A stretch of DNA of 8,047 nucleotides from Bacteroidota bacterium. GTDB lineage: Bacteria; Bacteroidota; Bacteroidia; Chitinophagales; Chitinophagaceae. Location of the stretch: contig CANHOY010000070.1 of assembly GCA_947462495.1 (NCBI GenBank), positions 1 through 8,047 on the forward strand. Reading direction: 5' to 3'. The notes beneath the pieces were generated by a model. The model ran no database searches. It was not told the origin of the DNA and saw only the letters and a list, made by a program, of their open reading frames with translations. Shown piece by piece: positions 1 through 6,630 of this stretch (position 1 is its first letter; the number at the start of each line of letters is the position of its first letter). Both the position numbers and the translations under genes were made by a program.

Positions 1-840
1 TATAATCCAACAGCGGTGAATGTAGTGATTGCTCAATACATTCAAAATTTTAAAGGTATTGCTGAAGGCGTAACGGTAAAACAAACAGGAGAAAATGAAC
101 AACAATTAGAGACCGTAGCCTTTTTAGGTAAAGCATTGGTGATTGCATTAATGCTTATTTTATTGACTTTGGTTTTACAATTTAACTCTATCTCTAAATC
201 AGTTATTATATTAACAGAAATTTTGTTTAGCATCATTGGAGTATTATTAGGCTTTTCTATTTTTGGGATGAAAGTATCCGGTGTCATGACAGGCTTAGGT
301 ATTGTAGGTCTTGCTGGTATTGTAGTAAAAAATGGAATATTGGTAATTGAATTTGCGGATGAATTAAGATCAAGGGGGTATAAAACAAGAGAAGCTGTAA
401 TTCAAGCCGGTAAAACTAGAATTATACCAGTACTATTAACAGCACTAGCCGCTATTTTAGGTTTCTTACCAATAGCCATTGGCTTTAACATTAATTTTGT
501 GACTTTATTTAGTGAGCTAAACCCCCATATTTTCTTTGGTGGAGATAACGTTGCTTTTTGGAAACCATTAAGTTGGACCATTATTTATGGATTGGCTTTT
601 GCCTTTTTTATGACTTTATTTATTGTCCCAGCTATGTATATCATTGCCGAACGCTTACGTAGACCAATGCGCCGTCATTTTGGAGGCAAATGGATTAGCT
701 TTTTAGGCATACCGCCATTAACATTTATTTTTATTCCTTTAATATTTATTACTACATTTATACATAGAAGAAATGAAAAAAGAAGAATGGCTAATAACAA
801 TGCCAATGGAGATAAAATAATAAATGGTTCCTGGTTTTAA
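1..840 (+). CDS. RND-family efflux transporter permease, C-terminal part (5' end outside window)
   Basis: This is the last 279 residues of an inner-membrane proton-driven efflux pump of the resistance-nodulation-division superfamily. The frame is open from base 1, so the GTG at 16 is only an internal Val codon. Counting from that codon, hydrophobic segments at about 34-56, 63-84, 90-114, 136-156 and 184-210 match TM8-TM12 of AcrB-type pumps. The segment containing VVKNGILVIEFA (103-114) corresponds to the conserved AcrB stretch with KNAILIVEFA. TM11 and TM12 are separated by a longer loop than in AcrB (about 157-183, rich in Gly, Phe and Asn). After TM12 comes a basic stretch (RLRRPMRR) and then an extra hydrophobic segment at about 228-249 with a polar tail. 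That layout recalls pumps I know from Bacteroidota; the substrate (drug or metal) cannot be told from this part. The membrane-fusion partner is presumably upstream, outside the window. galM follows after 26 bases. Confidence 0.93.
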   Translation, partial: YNPTAVNVVIAQYIQNFKGIAEGVTVKQTGENEQQLETVAFLGKALVIALMLILLTLVLQFNSISKSVIILTEILFSIIGVLLGFSIFGMKVSGVMTGLGIVGLAGIVVKNGILVIEFADELRSRGYKTREAVIQAGKTRIIPVLLTALAAILGFLPIAIGFNINFVTLFSELNPHIFFGGDNVAFWKPLSWTIIYGLAFAFFMTLFIVPAMYIIAERLRRPMRRHFGGKWISFLGIPPLTFIFIPLIFITTFIHRRNEKRRMANNNANGDKIINGSWF

Positions 841-866
841 TATAAATTAATAAAAAAGAAATAACT

Positions 867-2003
867 ATGAAAAAAAATGTAGTGGGTAGCTTATTATTAT
901 TGTGTTTTTTATCCATTGTAGATATGGCTTGCTCAAATAATAATTCAAATACAAATTCAATGTCGACAGCTAAAATCACCACTCAAAGTTTTGGAACTTT
1001 TGAAGGGAAACCCGTAACAGAGTATACTTTAACCAATGGTAATGGTATGCAAGTAAGTTTAATTAATTATGGTGCTACACTTACCAAAATAATTACTCAA
1101 GCAAAAGATAGTACCTGGGGAGATGTCATTACTGGGTATGATTCATTAGCAGGTTATGTTCAAGAGGGTAATCCTTATTTTGGCGCCACCATTGGAAGGT
1201 TCGCGAACCGCATTGCTAAAGGTACTTATACCATTGATGGCGTAACCTATAAAGCTGCCCTTAATAACAATGGTCAATCCTTACATGGTGGATTAAAAGG
1301 ATTTGATAAAGTACTATGGGATGCCATTATTTTACCTGGTGACAGTAGTGTTCAATTAAATTATCTAAGTAAAGATGGCGAAGAAGGTTACCCTGGCAAT
1401 TTAAAAGTGCAGGTAGTGTATACTTTAACAGCTAATAATGCAGTGAAGATAGAATATACGGCTAGCACCGATAAAACCACTGTTCTTAATTTAACCAATC
1501 ATGCTTATTTTAATTTAACTGCTGGTAAATCACCTAATATTTATGATCATCTTGTTCAAATCAATGCAGATAAGTATACACCAGTAGATGCTTCTTTAAT
1601 TCCTACTGGTGAGATTTTAGAGGTTAAAGGAACTCCAATGGATTTTACTCAACCTAAGCGTGTAGGCCAAGACATAGATAAAGTGACTGGTGGCTACGAT
1701 CACAATTGGGTTTTAAATAAAGAAGAAGGTTTACAAGAAATTGCAAATGTATATGAACCAACCAGTGGACGTTATTTAACCGTTGCTACTACTGAGCCTG
1801 GTATTCAATTTTATTCTGGTAATTTTTTAACCGGGTCTTTAACTGGAACTAAGAATGGAATCATTTATAATAAACATTATGCATTGACTTTGGAAACGCA
1901 ACATTTCCCAGATGCTCCTAATCAACCTAGTTTTCCAAGTACTTTATTAAAGCCAGGTGAAACCTATCACCAAACAACGGTGTATACTTTTTCTACAAAA
2001 TAA
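867..2003 (+). CDS. galM: Aldose 1-epimerase (galactose mutarotase), predicted exported lipoprotein
   Basis: GalM interconverts the alpha and beta anomers of galactose or glucose, feeding alpha-D-galactose to galactokinase in the Leloir pathway. The 378-residue product carries the family landmarks: GRFANR (110-115), LHGG (139-142, substrate His140), NHAYFNL (211-217, the presumed general acid His212), GGYDHN (275-280, Asp278) and LETQHFPDAPN (342-352, the presumed catalytic base Glu343). The catalytic domain starts near residue 36, so about 35 residues precede it. These are a Lys-Lys start, a hydrophobic core (5-18) and Cys22, followed by an Asn/Ser linker, as in a lipoprotein signal. The lipobox is atypical (Asp at -3, Met at -2, Ala at -1). 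An in-frame ATG at 960 would give a cytosolic form, but the signal-like N-terminus favours 867. No Shine-Dalgarno is visible. The gene follows the pump by 26 bases and may be co-transcribed with it. galK lies convergent immediately downstream. Confidence 0.95.
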   Translation: MKKNVVGSLLLLCFLSIVDMACSNNNSNTNSMSTAKITTQSFGTFEGKPVTEYTLTNGNGMQVSLINYGATLTKIITQAKDSTWGDVITGYDSLAGYVQEGNPYFGATIGRFANRIAKGTYTIDGVTYKAALNNNGQSLHGGLKGFDKVLWDAIILPGDSSVQLNYLSKDGEEGYPGNLKVQVVYTLTANNAVKIEYTASTDKTTVLNLTNHAYFNLTAGKSPNIYDHLVQINADKYTPVDASLIPTGEILEVKGTPMDFTQPKRVGQDIDKVTGGYDHNWVLNKEEGLQEIANVYEPTSGRYLTVATTEPGIQFYSGNFLTGSLTGTKNGIIYNKHYALTLETQHFPDAPNQPSFPSTLLKPGETYHQTTVYTFSTK

Positions 2004-2022
2004 TTGATAATTTTTATACCTT

Positions 2023-2060
2023 AAAAGACTAGCTTTCTAAAAAAGAGCTAGTCTTTTTTT
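2023..2060 (+). terminator. Rho-independent terminator of galM, possibly bidirectional with galK
   Basis: A perfect 12-base inverted repeat, AAAAGACTAGCT (2023-2034) and AGCTAGTCTTTT (2046-2057), is followed on the plus strand by a run of seven T (2054-2060). In plus-strand RNA the stem grows by a U-G and a U-A pair to 14 pairs with a 7-base loop. In the minus-strand RNA that extension is lost and only four U follow, so it should work better for galM than for galK. The T-run overlaps the stop codon of galK (2059-2061). Confidence 0.88.
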
Positions 2061-3246
2061 ATTTTATTAAGTGGGTCCCCTCTTCAATACTGGTCACATA
2101 CACTGCTAATTCCTTATTCGTTTGTTGAGCATAACTAGCGGCTACTTGTTGAGTGACCATCTCTAGTGCAGATTTTTTAATGATATTGATGGTGCAACCT
2201 CCAAATCCTGCACCCATCATTCTTGCTCCAATAACGTTTTCATTGTTTTTAACTGCTTCCACTAAAAAATCTAATTCAGGGCAACTTACTTCATACATTT
2301 TAGATAAGCCTTCATGGGTTTCAAACATTTTTTTACCAAAGGCTTGCATAGCACCTACTTCTAAATCCAATACAGCTGCTTGTACCCGTTGTATTTCAGA
2401 GACGATATATTTACAGCGCTTATAAATTTTTGCAGGCGTATCCGTTATAGGGCCAAGATATTTTTCCACTTGCTCTATGGTAACATCTCTCAAAGTTTTT
2501 ACATGGGGATGATATTGTTGAATGAGGTGAACTCCTTGCTCACACTCTAATCTACGCGTATTATATGCTGATGAAGCTAGTGAGTGTTTAATTTGAGTAT
2601 CAAATAAAACAATACTATAATCGGTTAAGTCGAGTGGATAATAGTGAAAATCTAAACTGGCACAATCCAATAAAATTACTTTATTTTTTTGTCCATGTAT
2701 ACTTGCAAACATATCCATTAAGCCACATTTAACACCGGCAAATTCATTTTCTGCTTTTTGTGCCATTAATGCCATTTCCATTTTATTAAATTGTAGGTCA
2801 TACAATTCATTGATGGCAAACAATACAGCACATTCCACCGCTGCAGAACTAGATAATCCAGCACCGCTAGGAATATTGCCTTTGATACAAATATCAAACC
2901 CATTGTTTAATGCTTCTAGTTGACTACTGCTATTGTTAGTGTCTATTTTATGAATAGCTTGATACACTACACCTATGATATAATTAACCCATTGGCTTGA
3001 ATGTGGTTTTAAGTTTTTAATGCTTACCTCTGCTTTTTTATTCAAGTCAATGGCCACCATATGAATGTTTCCATCTGTTCTTTTTCCAATGGCCACCTCA
3101 ACGTATTTATCAATAGCTGCAGGCAATACAAAGCCATTATTGTAGTCGGTATGTTCCCCAATTAAATTAATACGCCCTGGTGACTGGACTGCCAAACTAG
3201 AGTTATACTTAAAGTGAGTTAAAAAATGGGTTCTAATGGCTGACAT
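2059..3246 (-). CDS. galK: Galactokinase (GHMP kinase family)
   Basis: GalK phosphorylates alpha-D-galactose at C1 with ATP, the first committed step of the Leloir pathway, in the cytoplasm. The 395-residue protein has normal family length and all three GHMP blocks. These are the galactokinase signature GRINLIGEHTDYNNG (24-38, with Arg25, Glu31, His32 and Asp34 for transition state and sugar binding), the ATP-binding loop GNIPSGAGLSSSAA (123-136), and the C-terminal motif MGAGFGGC (344-351). The presumed catalytic base is Asp178 in CGLMDMF; most galactokinases I know have Gln after this Asp, here it is Met179. The ATG at 3246 places the signature at the usual distance from the N-terminus. The gene is the last of a tight run after tolC and the aminotransferase (18-base gap), and it converges on galM. 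No galT or galE is in the window. Confidence 0.96.
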   Translation of the reverse strand: MSAIRTHFLTHFKYNSSLAVQSPGRINLIGEHTDYNNGFVLPAAIDKYVEVAIGKRTDGNIHMVAIDLNKKAEVSIKNLKPHSSQWVNYIIGVVYQAIHKIDTNNSSSQLEALNNGFDICIKGNIPSGAGLSSSAAVECAVLFAINELYDLQFNKMEMALMAQKAENEFAGVKCGLMDMFASIHGQKNKVILLDCASLDFHYYPLDLTDYSIVLFDTQIKHSLASSAYNTRRLECEQGVHLIQQYHPHVKTLRDVTIEQVEKYLGPITDTPAKIYKRCKYIVSEIQRVQAAVLDLEVGAMQAFGKKMFETHEGLSKMYEVSCPELDFLVEAVKNNENVIGARMMGAGFGGCTINIIKKSALEMVTQQVAASYAQQTNKELAVYVTSIEEGTHLIK

Positions 3247-3248
3247 GT

Positions 3249-3263
3249 AATAACATTGTTATT
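3249..3263. repeat. Short AT-rich inverted repeat in the galK leader
   Basis: AATAAC and GTTATT (3249-3254 and 3258-3263) form a perfect 6-base inverted repeat around a 3-base centre. It fills almost the whole 18-base gap between the aminotransferase stop and the galK start. It could be a weak hairpin near the ribosome-binding region or a small operator, but a repeat this AT-rich may also arise by chance. Confidence 0.3.
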
Positions 3264-3264
3264 T

Positions 3265-4401
3265 TTAAATTTTTGATAAGCACGCTGCTGCCGCCTCTAA
3301 GGTTTCCATTTTTTTTGCAAAACACAAACGTATTACTTTATGATCGGTAGCATTTTGATAAAAAGCAGACATGGGTATTACTGCTATACCAAAATCTTTG
3401 ACTAATCTTTCAGCAAATATTGTATCCGACTCATCAGATATCGCTTCATACCTGTAGCTTTCAAAATAAGATCCAGAAGAAGGAATATATTTAAATTGAG
3501 AATCTGCCAATAAACTTCTTAAATAATCTCTTTTTTCTTGGAATAAGTTACCTAGTGTTAAATAGGCTTCCTTATTATTCATGTAGGCTGCAATACCTAA
3601 CTGTTTGGGGGTATCACAACTAAATGCATTAAACTGATGCACTTTTCGGTATTCTTTCATTAATGCAGCAGGAGCAACACAATAGCCTAATTTCCACCCG
3701 GTACAATGATAGGTCTTACCAAATGAAAAACAAACAAAACTTCGAGCAAATAAATCGGGATACTTCATCGCTGTTTCATGTTGCTTATTATCAAAAATTA
3801 AATGCTCGTAAACTTCATCACTAATTAAATATAAGTTATTAGTAAGCACCATTTCTTGTAATTGTAATAAATCTTCCTTAGTCATCACTACCCCAGTTGG
3901 ATTATGGGGTGTATTAACTAATATCGCTTTTGTTTTTTTTGTAATGGCTGCGCGGACCTTATCCCAAGGTATCGTATAGTTGGGGAATTCTAAAGCAATA
4001 GGTACGACCACCCCTCCATTAAAAGTAATATTAGGTATATAACTATCGTAAGCTGGTTCAAAAATAATTACCTCGTCTCCTGGTTGAATGATAGTAGAGA
4101 AGGCGTTGAAAATAGCATAAGTACCGCCTGGAGTAATAGTTATTTCCGTATCAGGATGGATAGTAGTCTGGTACAAAAAATTTATTTTTTCAGCAAGCCT
4201 TTCTCTTAAAAGAGGTAGCCCATAAGTATGCGCATATTGATTCCCCCCTTCCAGCATGGCTTCGGAAACACAATTAATTAATGTTTCACTCATTGGAAAA
4301 TCGGGGAAACCTTGACCTAAATTAATGGCATTATGCTTGACCGCCAATTGGCTCATGACTGTAAAAATACTCGTGCCAATGGAAGGAAGCTTGGATTGCA
4401 T
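3265..4401 (-). CDS. ybdL: PLP-dependent class I/II aminotransferase, YbdL-like (methionine aminotransferase)
   Basis: This is a fold-type I aminotransferase of 378 residues, the usual length. The PLP lysine is Lys229 in SFGKTYHCTGWKLGYCVAP (226-244). Other family residues are the GQGFPDFP block (29-36), the EPAYDSY block (115-121, Tyr118 stacking on the cofactor), Asn167 in NTPHNPTG (163-170), Asp195 in SDEVYEH pairing with the pyridine nitrogen, and Arg358 in IRLCFAKK (357-364) binding the substrate carboxylate. The blocks around Lys229 and Arg358 closely resemble E. coli YbdL as I recall it, an enzyme preferring methionine, His and Phe, so amino-group transfer from methionine to a 2-oxo acid is the best guess. 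The related kynurenine aminotransferase/glutamine transaminase K activity is an alternative. The gene starts 13 bases after the tolC-like gene and is followed by galK. The link to either neighbour looks transcriptional rather than metabolic. Confidence 0.93.
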   Translation of the reverse strand: MQSKLPSIGTSIFTVMSQLAVKHNAINLGQGFPDFPMSETLINCVSEAMLEGGNQYAHTYGLPLLRERLAEKINFLYQTTIHPDTEITITPGGTYAIFNAFSTIIQPGDEVIIFEPAYDSYIPNITFNGGVVVPIALEFPNYTIPWDKVRAAITKKTKAILVNTPHNPTGVVMTKEDLLQLQEMVLTNNLYLISDEVYEHLIFDNKQHETAMKYPDLFARSFVCFSFGKTYHCTGWKLGYCVAPAALMKEYRKVHQFNAFSCDTPKQLGIAAYMNNKEAYLTLGNLFQEKRDYLRSLLADSQFKYIPSSGSYFESYRYEAISDESDTIFAERLVKDFGIAVIPMSAFYQNATDHKVIRLCFAKKMETLEAAAACLSKI

Positions 4402-4414
4402 AAAATAAGATATA

Positions 4415-5728
4415 CTAAAAATTCAATTGATTGGACAAACGCTTTAACTCTATTTCTGCAATTTTTGCATTGAAACGTAAACTCACCAATCTAAATCCAG
4501 CACTCTCAAAACTTTGTTGGGCTTGCTTTACATCTACCATGGTAGCTTGGCCCAACTTATATTTTTGCATCACTAAATCCAACAAAGACTGTGACAATTC
4601 ATAGTTTTTAATTTCTATAGGAGTTTGTTTTAAACTATTTTGATAACTCTGATAAGTTTTAAATAACTCGGTAGCTAAATCTTGCTCCGTATTCTGTAAT
4701 TGAATTTTTGCAGACTTGGTATTAATTTCAGCATTTTTAATGGCACGCTTGTTCGCACCACCATTATAAAGGGGAATGCTTAAATTAACACCTAAAAATG
4801 GACCATAACTTTCATTTAATAATATAAAACCAGCTGCTGACTTATTGCTATTGTAATTATATCCAGAATTGGCTCTTAATGTTGGATAAGTTAATGATCT
4901 TGTTTCTTTTTCTAGATATTGATTTACATTAATAAGTTGTTGTGCTGATTGCAATAATGGATGATCCTTCATCTTTTCTTCCACTGTAGATAATAATAAT
5001 TTATCGTCTACTTTAATACTATCATTAATGACAAAGCTAGTCGTAGCAGGCAATACAATCGTATTTAATAAATCTGCTTTAGCTTGATCAATGATTAATA
5101 GTTGATTTTGTTCCGCTTGAAGTAAAGCATTTAAATCTAAATTTGATTGTAAGAAATCGGCTTGATTCGCCACTCCAATTTTTTGACGTGTTTCAATAAT
5201 CTCTACTCTTTGTTTAGAAGTTTCAATTGATTTTTGAATTGTTTTTAAAAAGGCTTGTTGTCTAACTACATTATAGTATTGCTGCATTACTGTTGAAATG
5301 GTATTCAACAATTGTGATTCAAGTAATGATTTATTTTGACGTTCTATACTTTCTAATCGATTTTTAGTGGCCTGTACTCTAAACCCATTAAATAAAATAA
5401 TATTGGCGGTTACCGCACTATTTAAAGTACTACCGTCAACACCATTTCGAGAAGTATTACGATTGGCGTCTGGAAAAGTTTGATTAATAGTGGTTAAGGT
5501 ATTGTTATTCGTAGAAGTATTGGTAATAGTAGGTAAGCCCCCTGCCACGCCAATATTATTATTGTTTTTAGCAATGACTAAATTATTTTCCACTAATTGA
5601 ATATCGTAACTGTTTTGAAGCGCTGTTTGAATAGCTTCGTTCAAGGTTAATGTTTTTTGAGCAACAACATGATTCCTTGATAAAAGAACCAAACAAGCGA
5701 TAAGAAATAAGGAAGTTGATTTTTGCAT
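4415..5728 (-). CDS. TolC-family outer-membrane efflux protein
   Basis: This is an outer-membrane factor that forms the exit duct of tripartite export pumps (or of type I secretion). A signal peptide is clear: Lys3, a hydrophobic core (7-16), and a likely cut after VVA, before Gln24. The 414-residue mature part holds the two tandem outer-membrane-efflux repeats of the family (about 27-222 and 255-435). The internal pseudo-symmetry is visible: LFNGFR (112-117) against LYNGGANKR (320-328) at the strand-to-helix turns, and KIGVANQADFLQSN (183-196) against KLGQATMVDVKQAQ (391-404) in the helical barrel. The chain ends in Phe, as outer-membrane barrel proteins often do. Unlike most Bacteroidota homologues, no membrane-fusion or permease gene adjoins it. 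The RND permease at the left edge is on the other strand about 3.6 kb away, so a pairing is only possible. It lies 77 bases after pyrH and heads the tolC-aminotransferase-galK run. Confidence 0.93.
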   Translation of the reverse strand: MQKSTSLFLIACLVLLSRNHVVAQKTLTLNEAIQTALQNSYDIQLVENNLVIAKNNNNIGVAGGLPTITNTSTNNNTLTTINQTFPDANRNTSRNGVDGSTLNSAVTANIILFNGFRVQATKNRLESIERQNKSLLESQLLNTISTVMQQYYNVVRQQAFLKTIQKSIETSKQRVEIIETRQKIGVANQADFLQSNLDLNALLQAEQNQLLIIDQAKADLLNTIVLPATTSFVINDSIKVDDKLLLSTVEEKMKDHPLLQSAQQLINVNQYLEKETRSLTYPTLRANSGYNYNSNKSAAGFILLNESYGPFLGVNLSIPLYNGGANKRAIKNAEINTKSAKIQLQNTEQDLATELFKTYQSYQNSLKQTPIEIKNYELSQSLLDLVMQKYKLGQATMVDVKQAQQSFESAGFRLVSLRFNAKIAEIELKRLSNQLNF

Positions 5729-5805
5729 ACTTTAAAATTAAGATAGCGATGTAGAAATTCAATAAAAATTACATCAGTGGTTGATAGTTAAGTTTTGGGC
5801 GACTA

Positions 5806-6522
5806 CTACCCCACTAAAGTGCCAATAGCGGCTCCTTGTACTACTTTTAATAAATTTCCAGGTTGATTCATATCAAAGACAATAATAGGTAATTTGTTTT
5901 CCATACACAGTGTAAATGCGGTGGTATCCATTACTTTTAAATTTTTTGATATACAATCTTGAAAGCTAATAGTGTCAAATTTAACAGCTGCCGGATTTTT
6001 TTCTGGATCACTATCATACACCCCATCCACACGCGTTCCTTTTAATATCACATCTGCCTTCATTTCAATAGCGCGAAGCGAACCTGCGGTATCGGTAGTG
6101 AAATAGGGGTTGCCAGTGCCTGCTCCAAATATAACCACACGCCCTTTTTCTAAATGTCTTAATGCTTTTCTACGAATATAAGGTTCTGCTACTTGCTCCA
6201 TTACGATGGCCGATTGCAAACGAGTATAGACGCCAATTTTTTCTAACATAGCCTGTATTGCCATAGCATTAATCACGGTGGCCAACATACCCATATAATC
6301 ACCATGAGCACGTTCAATGCCACTATCAGCCTCATTCATTCCTCTGTAAATATTTCCACCCCCAATAACGATAGCCACTTGTACCCCCAATTCCACTACT
6401 TGCTTAATTTCGGTTGCATATTGTTCAATTATTTTAGGATCAAATGGATCTCCATTTTTTTGATTTCCCAATAAGGCCTCTCCTGATAATTTCAATAATA
6501 CACGCTTGTATTTTGGCAACAT
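5806..6522 (-). CDS. pyrH: UMP kinase (uridylate kinase)
   Basis: PyrH converts UMP to UDP with ATP, an essential step of pyrimidine nucleotide synthesis, in the cytoplasm. It belongs to the amino-acid kinase fold and acts as a hexamer. I place the start at the ATG at 6522, giving 238 residues (E. coli has 241) and the normal N-terminus MLPKYKRVLLKLSGEAL. The frame stays open upstream to an ATG at 6606, but those 28 extra residues would be translated through the tsf terminator hairpin and have no place in the family. Motifs: KLSGEAL (11-17), GGGNIYRG (54-61), GDYMGMLATVINA (74-86), FGAGTGNPYFTTDTA (132-146), VDGVYDSDP (165-173) and the Met-Asp-Thr-Thr-Ala block (198-202). The order rpsB-tsf-pyrH is widely conserved; the usual next gene frr is not found here. 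Confidence 0.97.
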   Translation of the reverse strand: MLPKYKRVLLKLSGEALLGNQKNGDPFDPKIIEQYATEIKQVVELGVQVAIVIGGGNIYRGMNEADSGIERAHGDYMGMLATVINAMAIQAMLEKIGVYTRLQSAIVMEQVAEPYIRRKALRHLEKGRVVIFGAGTGNPYFTTDTAGSLRAIEMKADVILKGTRVDGVYDSDPEKNPAAVKFDTISFQDCISKNLKVMDTTAFTLCMENKLPIIVFDMNQPGNLLKVVQGAAIGTLVG

Positions 6523-6567
6523 AGCTATACTTATTTTGTACTTGCAAGATAAGAATTTTAGGGCAAC

Positions 6568-6596
6568 AAAAAAGGGTCCCGATTGCTCAGGACCCT
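6568..6596 (-). terminator. Rho-independent terminator or attenuator between tsf and pyrH, GCAA tetraloop
   Basis: Read on the minus strand, AGGGTCCTGA (6596-6587) pairs with TCGGGACCCT (6582-6573) as a 10-pair stem with one U-G wobble. The stem closes on a GCAA loop, a stable GNRA tetraloop, and runs straight into a T-tract (6573-6568). The wobble would be a C-A mismatch in plus-strand RNA, so the structure belongs to the minus transcript. It begins 34 bases after the tsf stop and ends about 45 bases before the pyrH start. Confidence 0.9.
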
Positions 6597-6630
6597 GTCT
6601 ATTCAACGAATTCTTTTAAATTTTTTACAA

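Noticed and set aside
42..287. Minus-strand open frame inside the RND permease gene.
   Set aside because: It is antisense to strongly conserved transmembrane coding sequence and resembles no protein family I know.
791..982. Minus-strand open frame spanning the RND-galM gap.
   Set aside because: It overlaps the RND tail and the galM signal sequence and is rich in AT-driven residues, with no family resemblance.
2153..2425. Plus-strand open frame opposite the galK C-terminal region.
   Set aside because: It is antisense to intact galactokinase motifs, including the MGAGFGGC block, so it is not a real gene.
5748..5775. Inverted repeat GATGTA / TACATC between pyrH and tolC, considered as a terminator or operator.
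   Set aside because: Arms are only six bases with a 16-base AT-rich loop and no T-run follows on the minus strand. The 77-base gap holds nothing else I can support.
6544..6551. TATCTTGC on the minus strand, resembling the Bacteroidota -7 element (TAnnTTTG), as a pyrH promoter.
   Set aside because: It is one base off the consensus, and the nearest TTG upstream is only 15 bases away, shorter than the usual spacing of about 19-21.
6523..6606. Upstream extension of the pyrH reading frame (28 residues).
   Set aside because: It lies over the tsf terminator hairpin and the resulting residues precede the standard UMP kinase N-terminus, so it is an open frame by chance.
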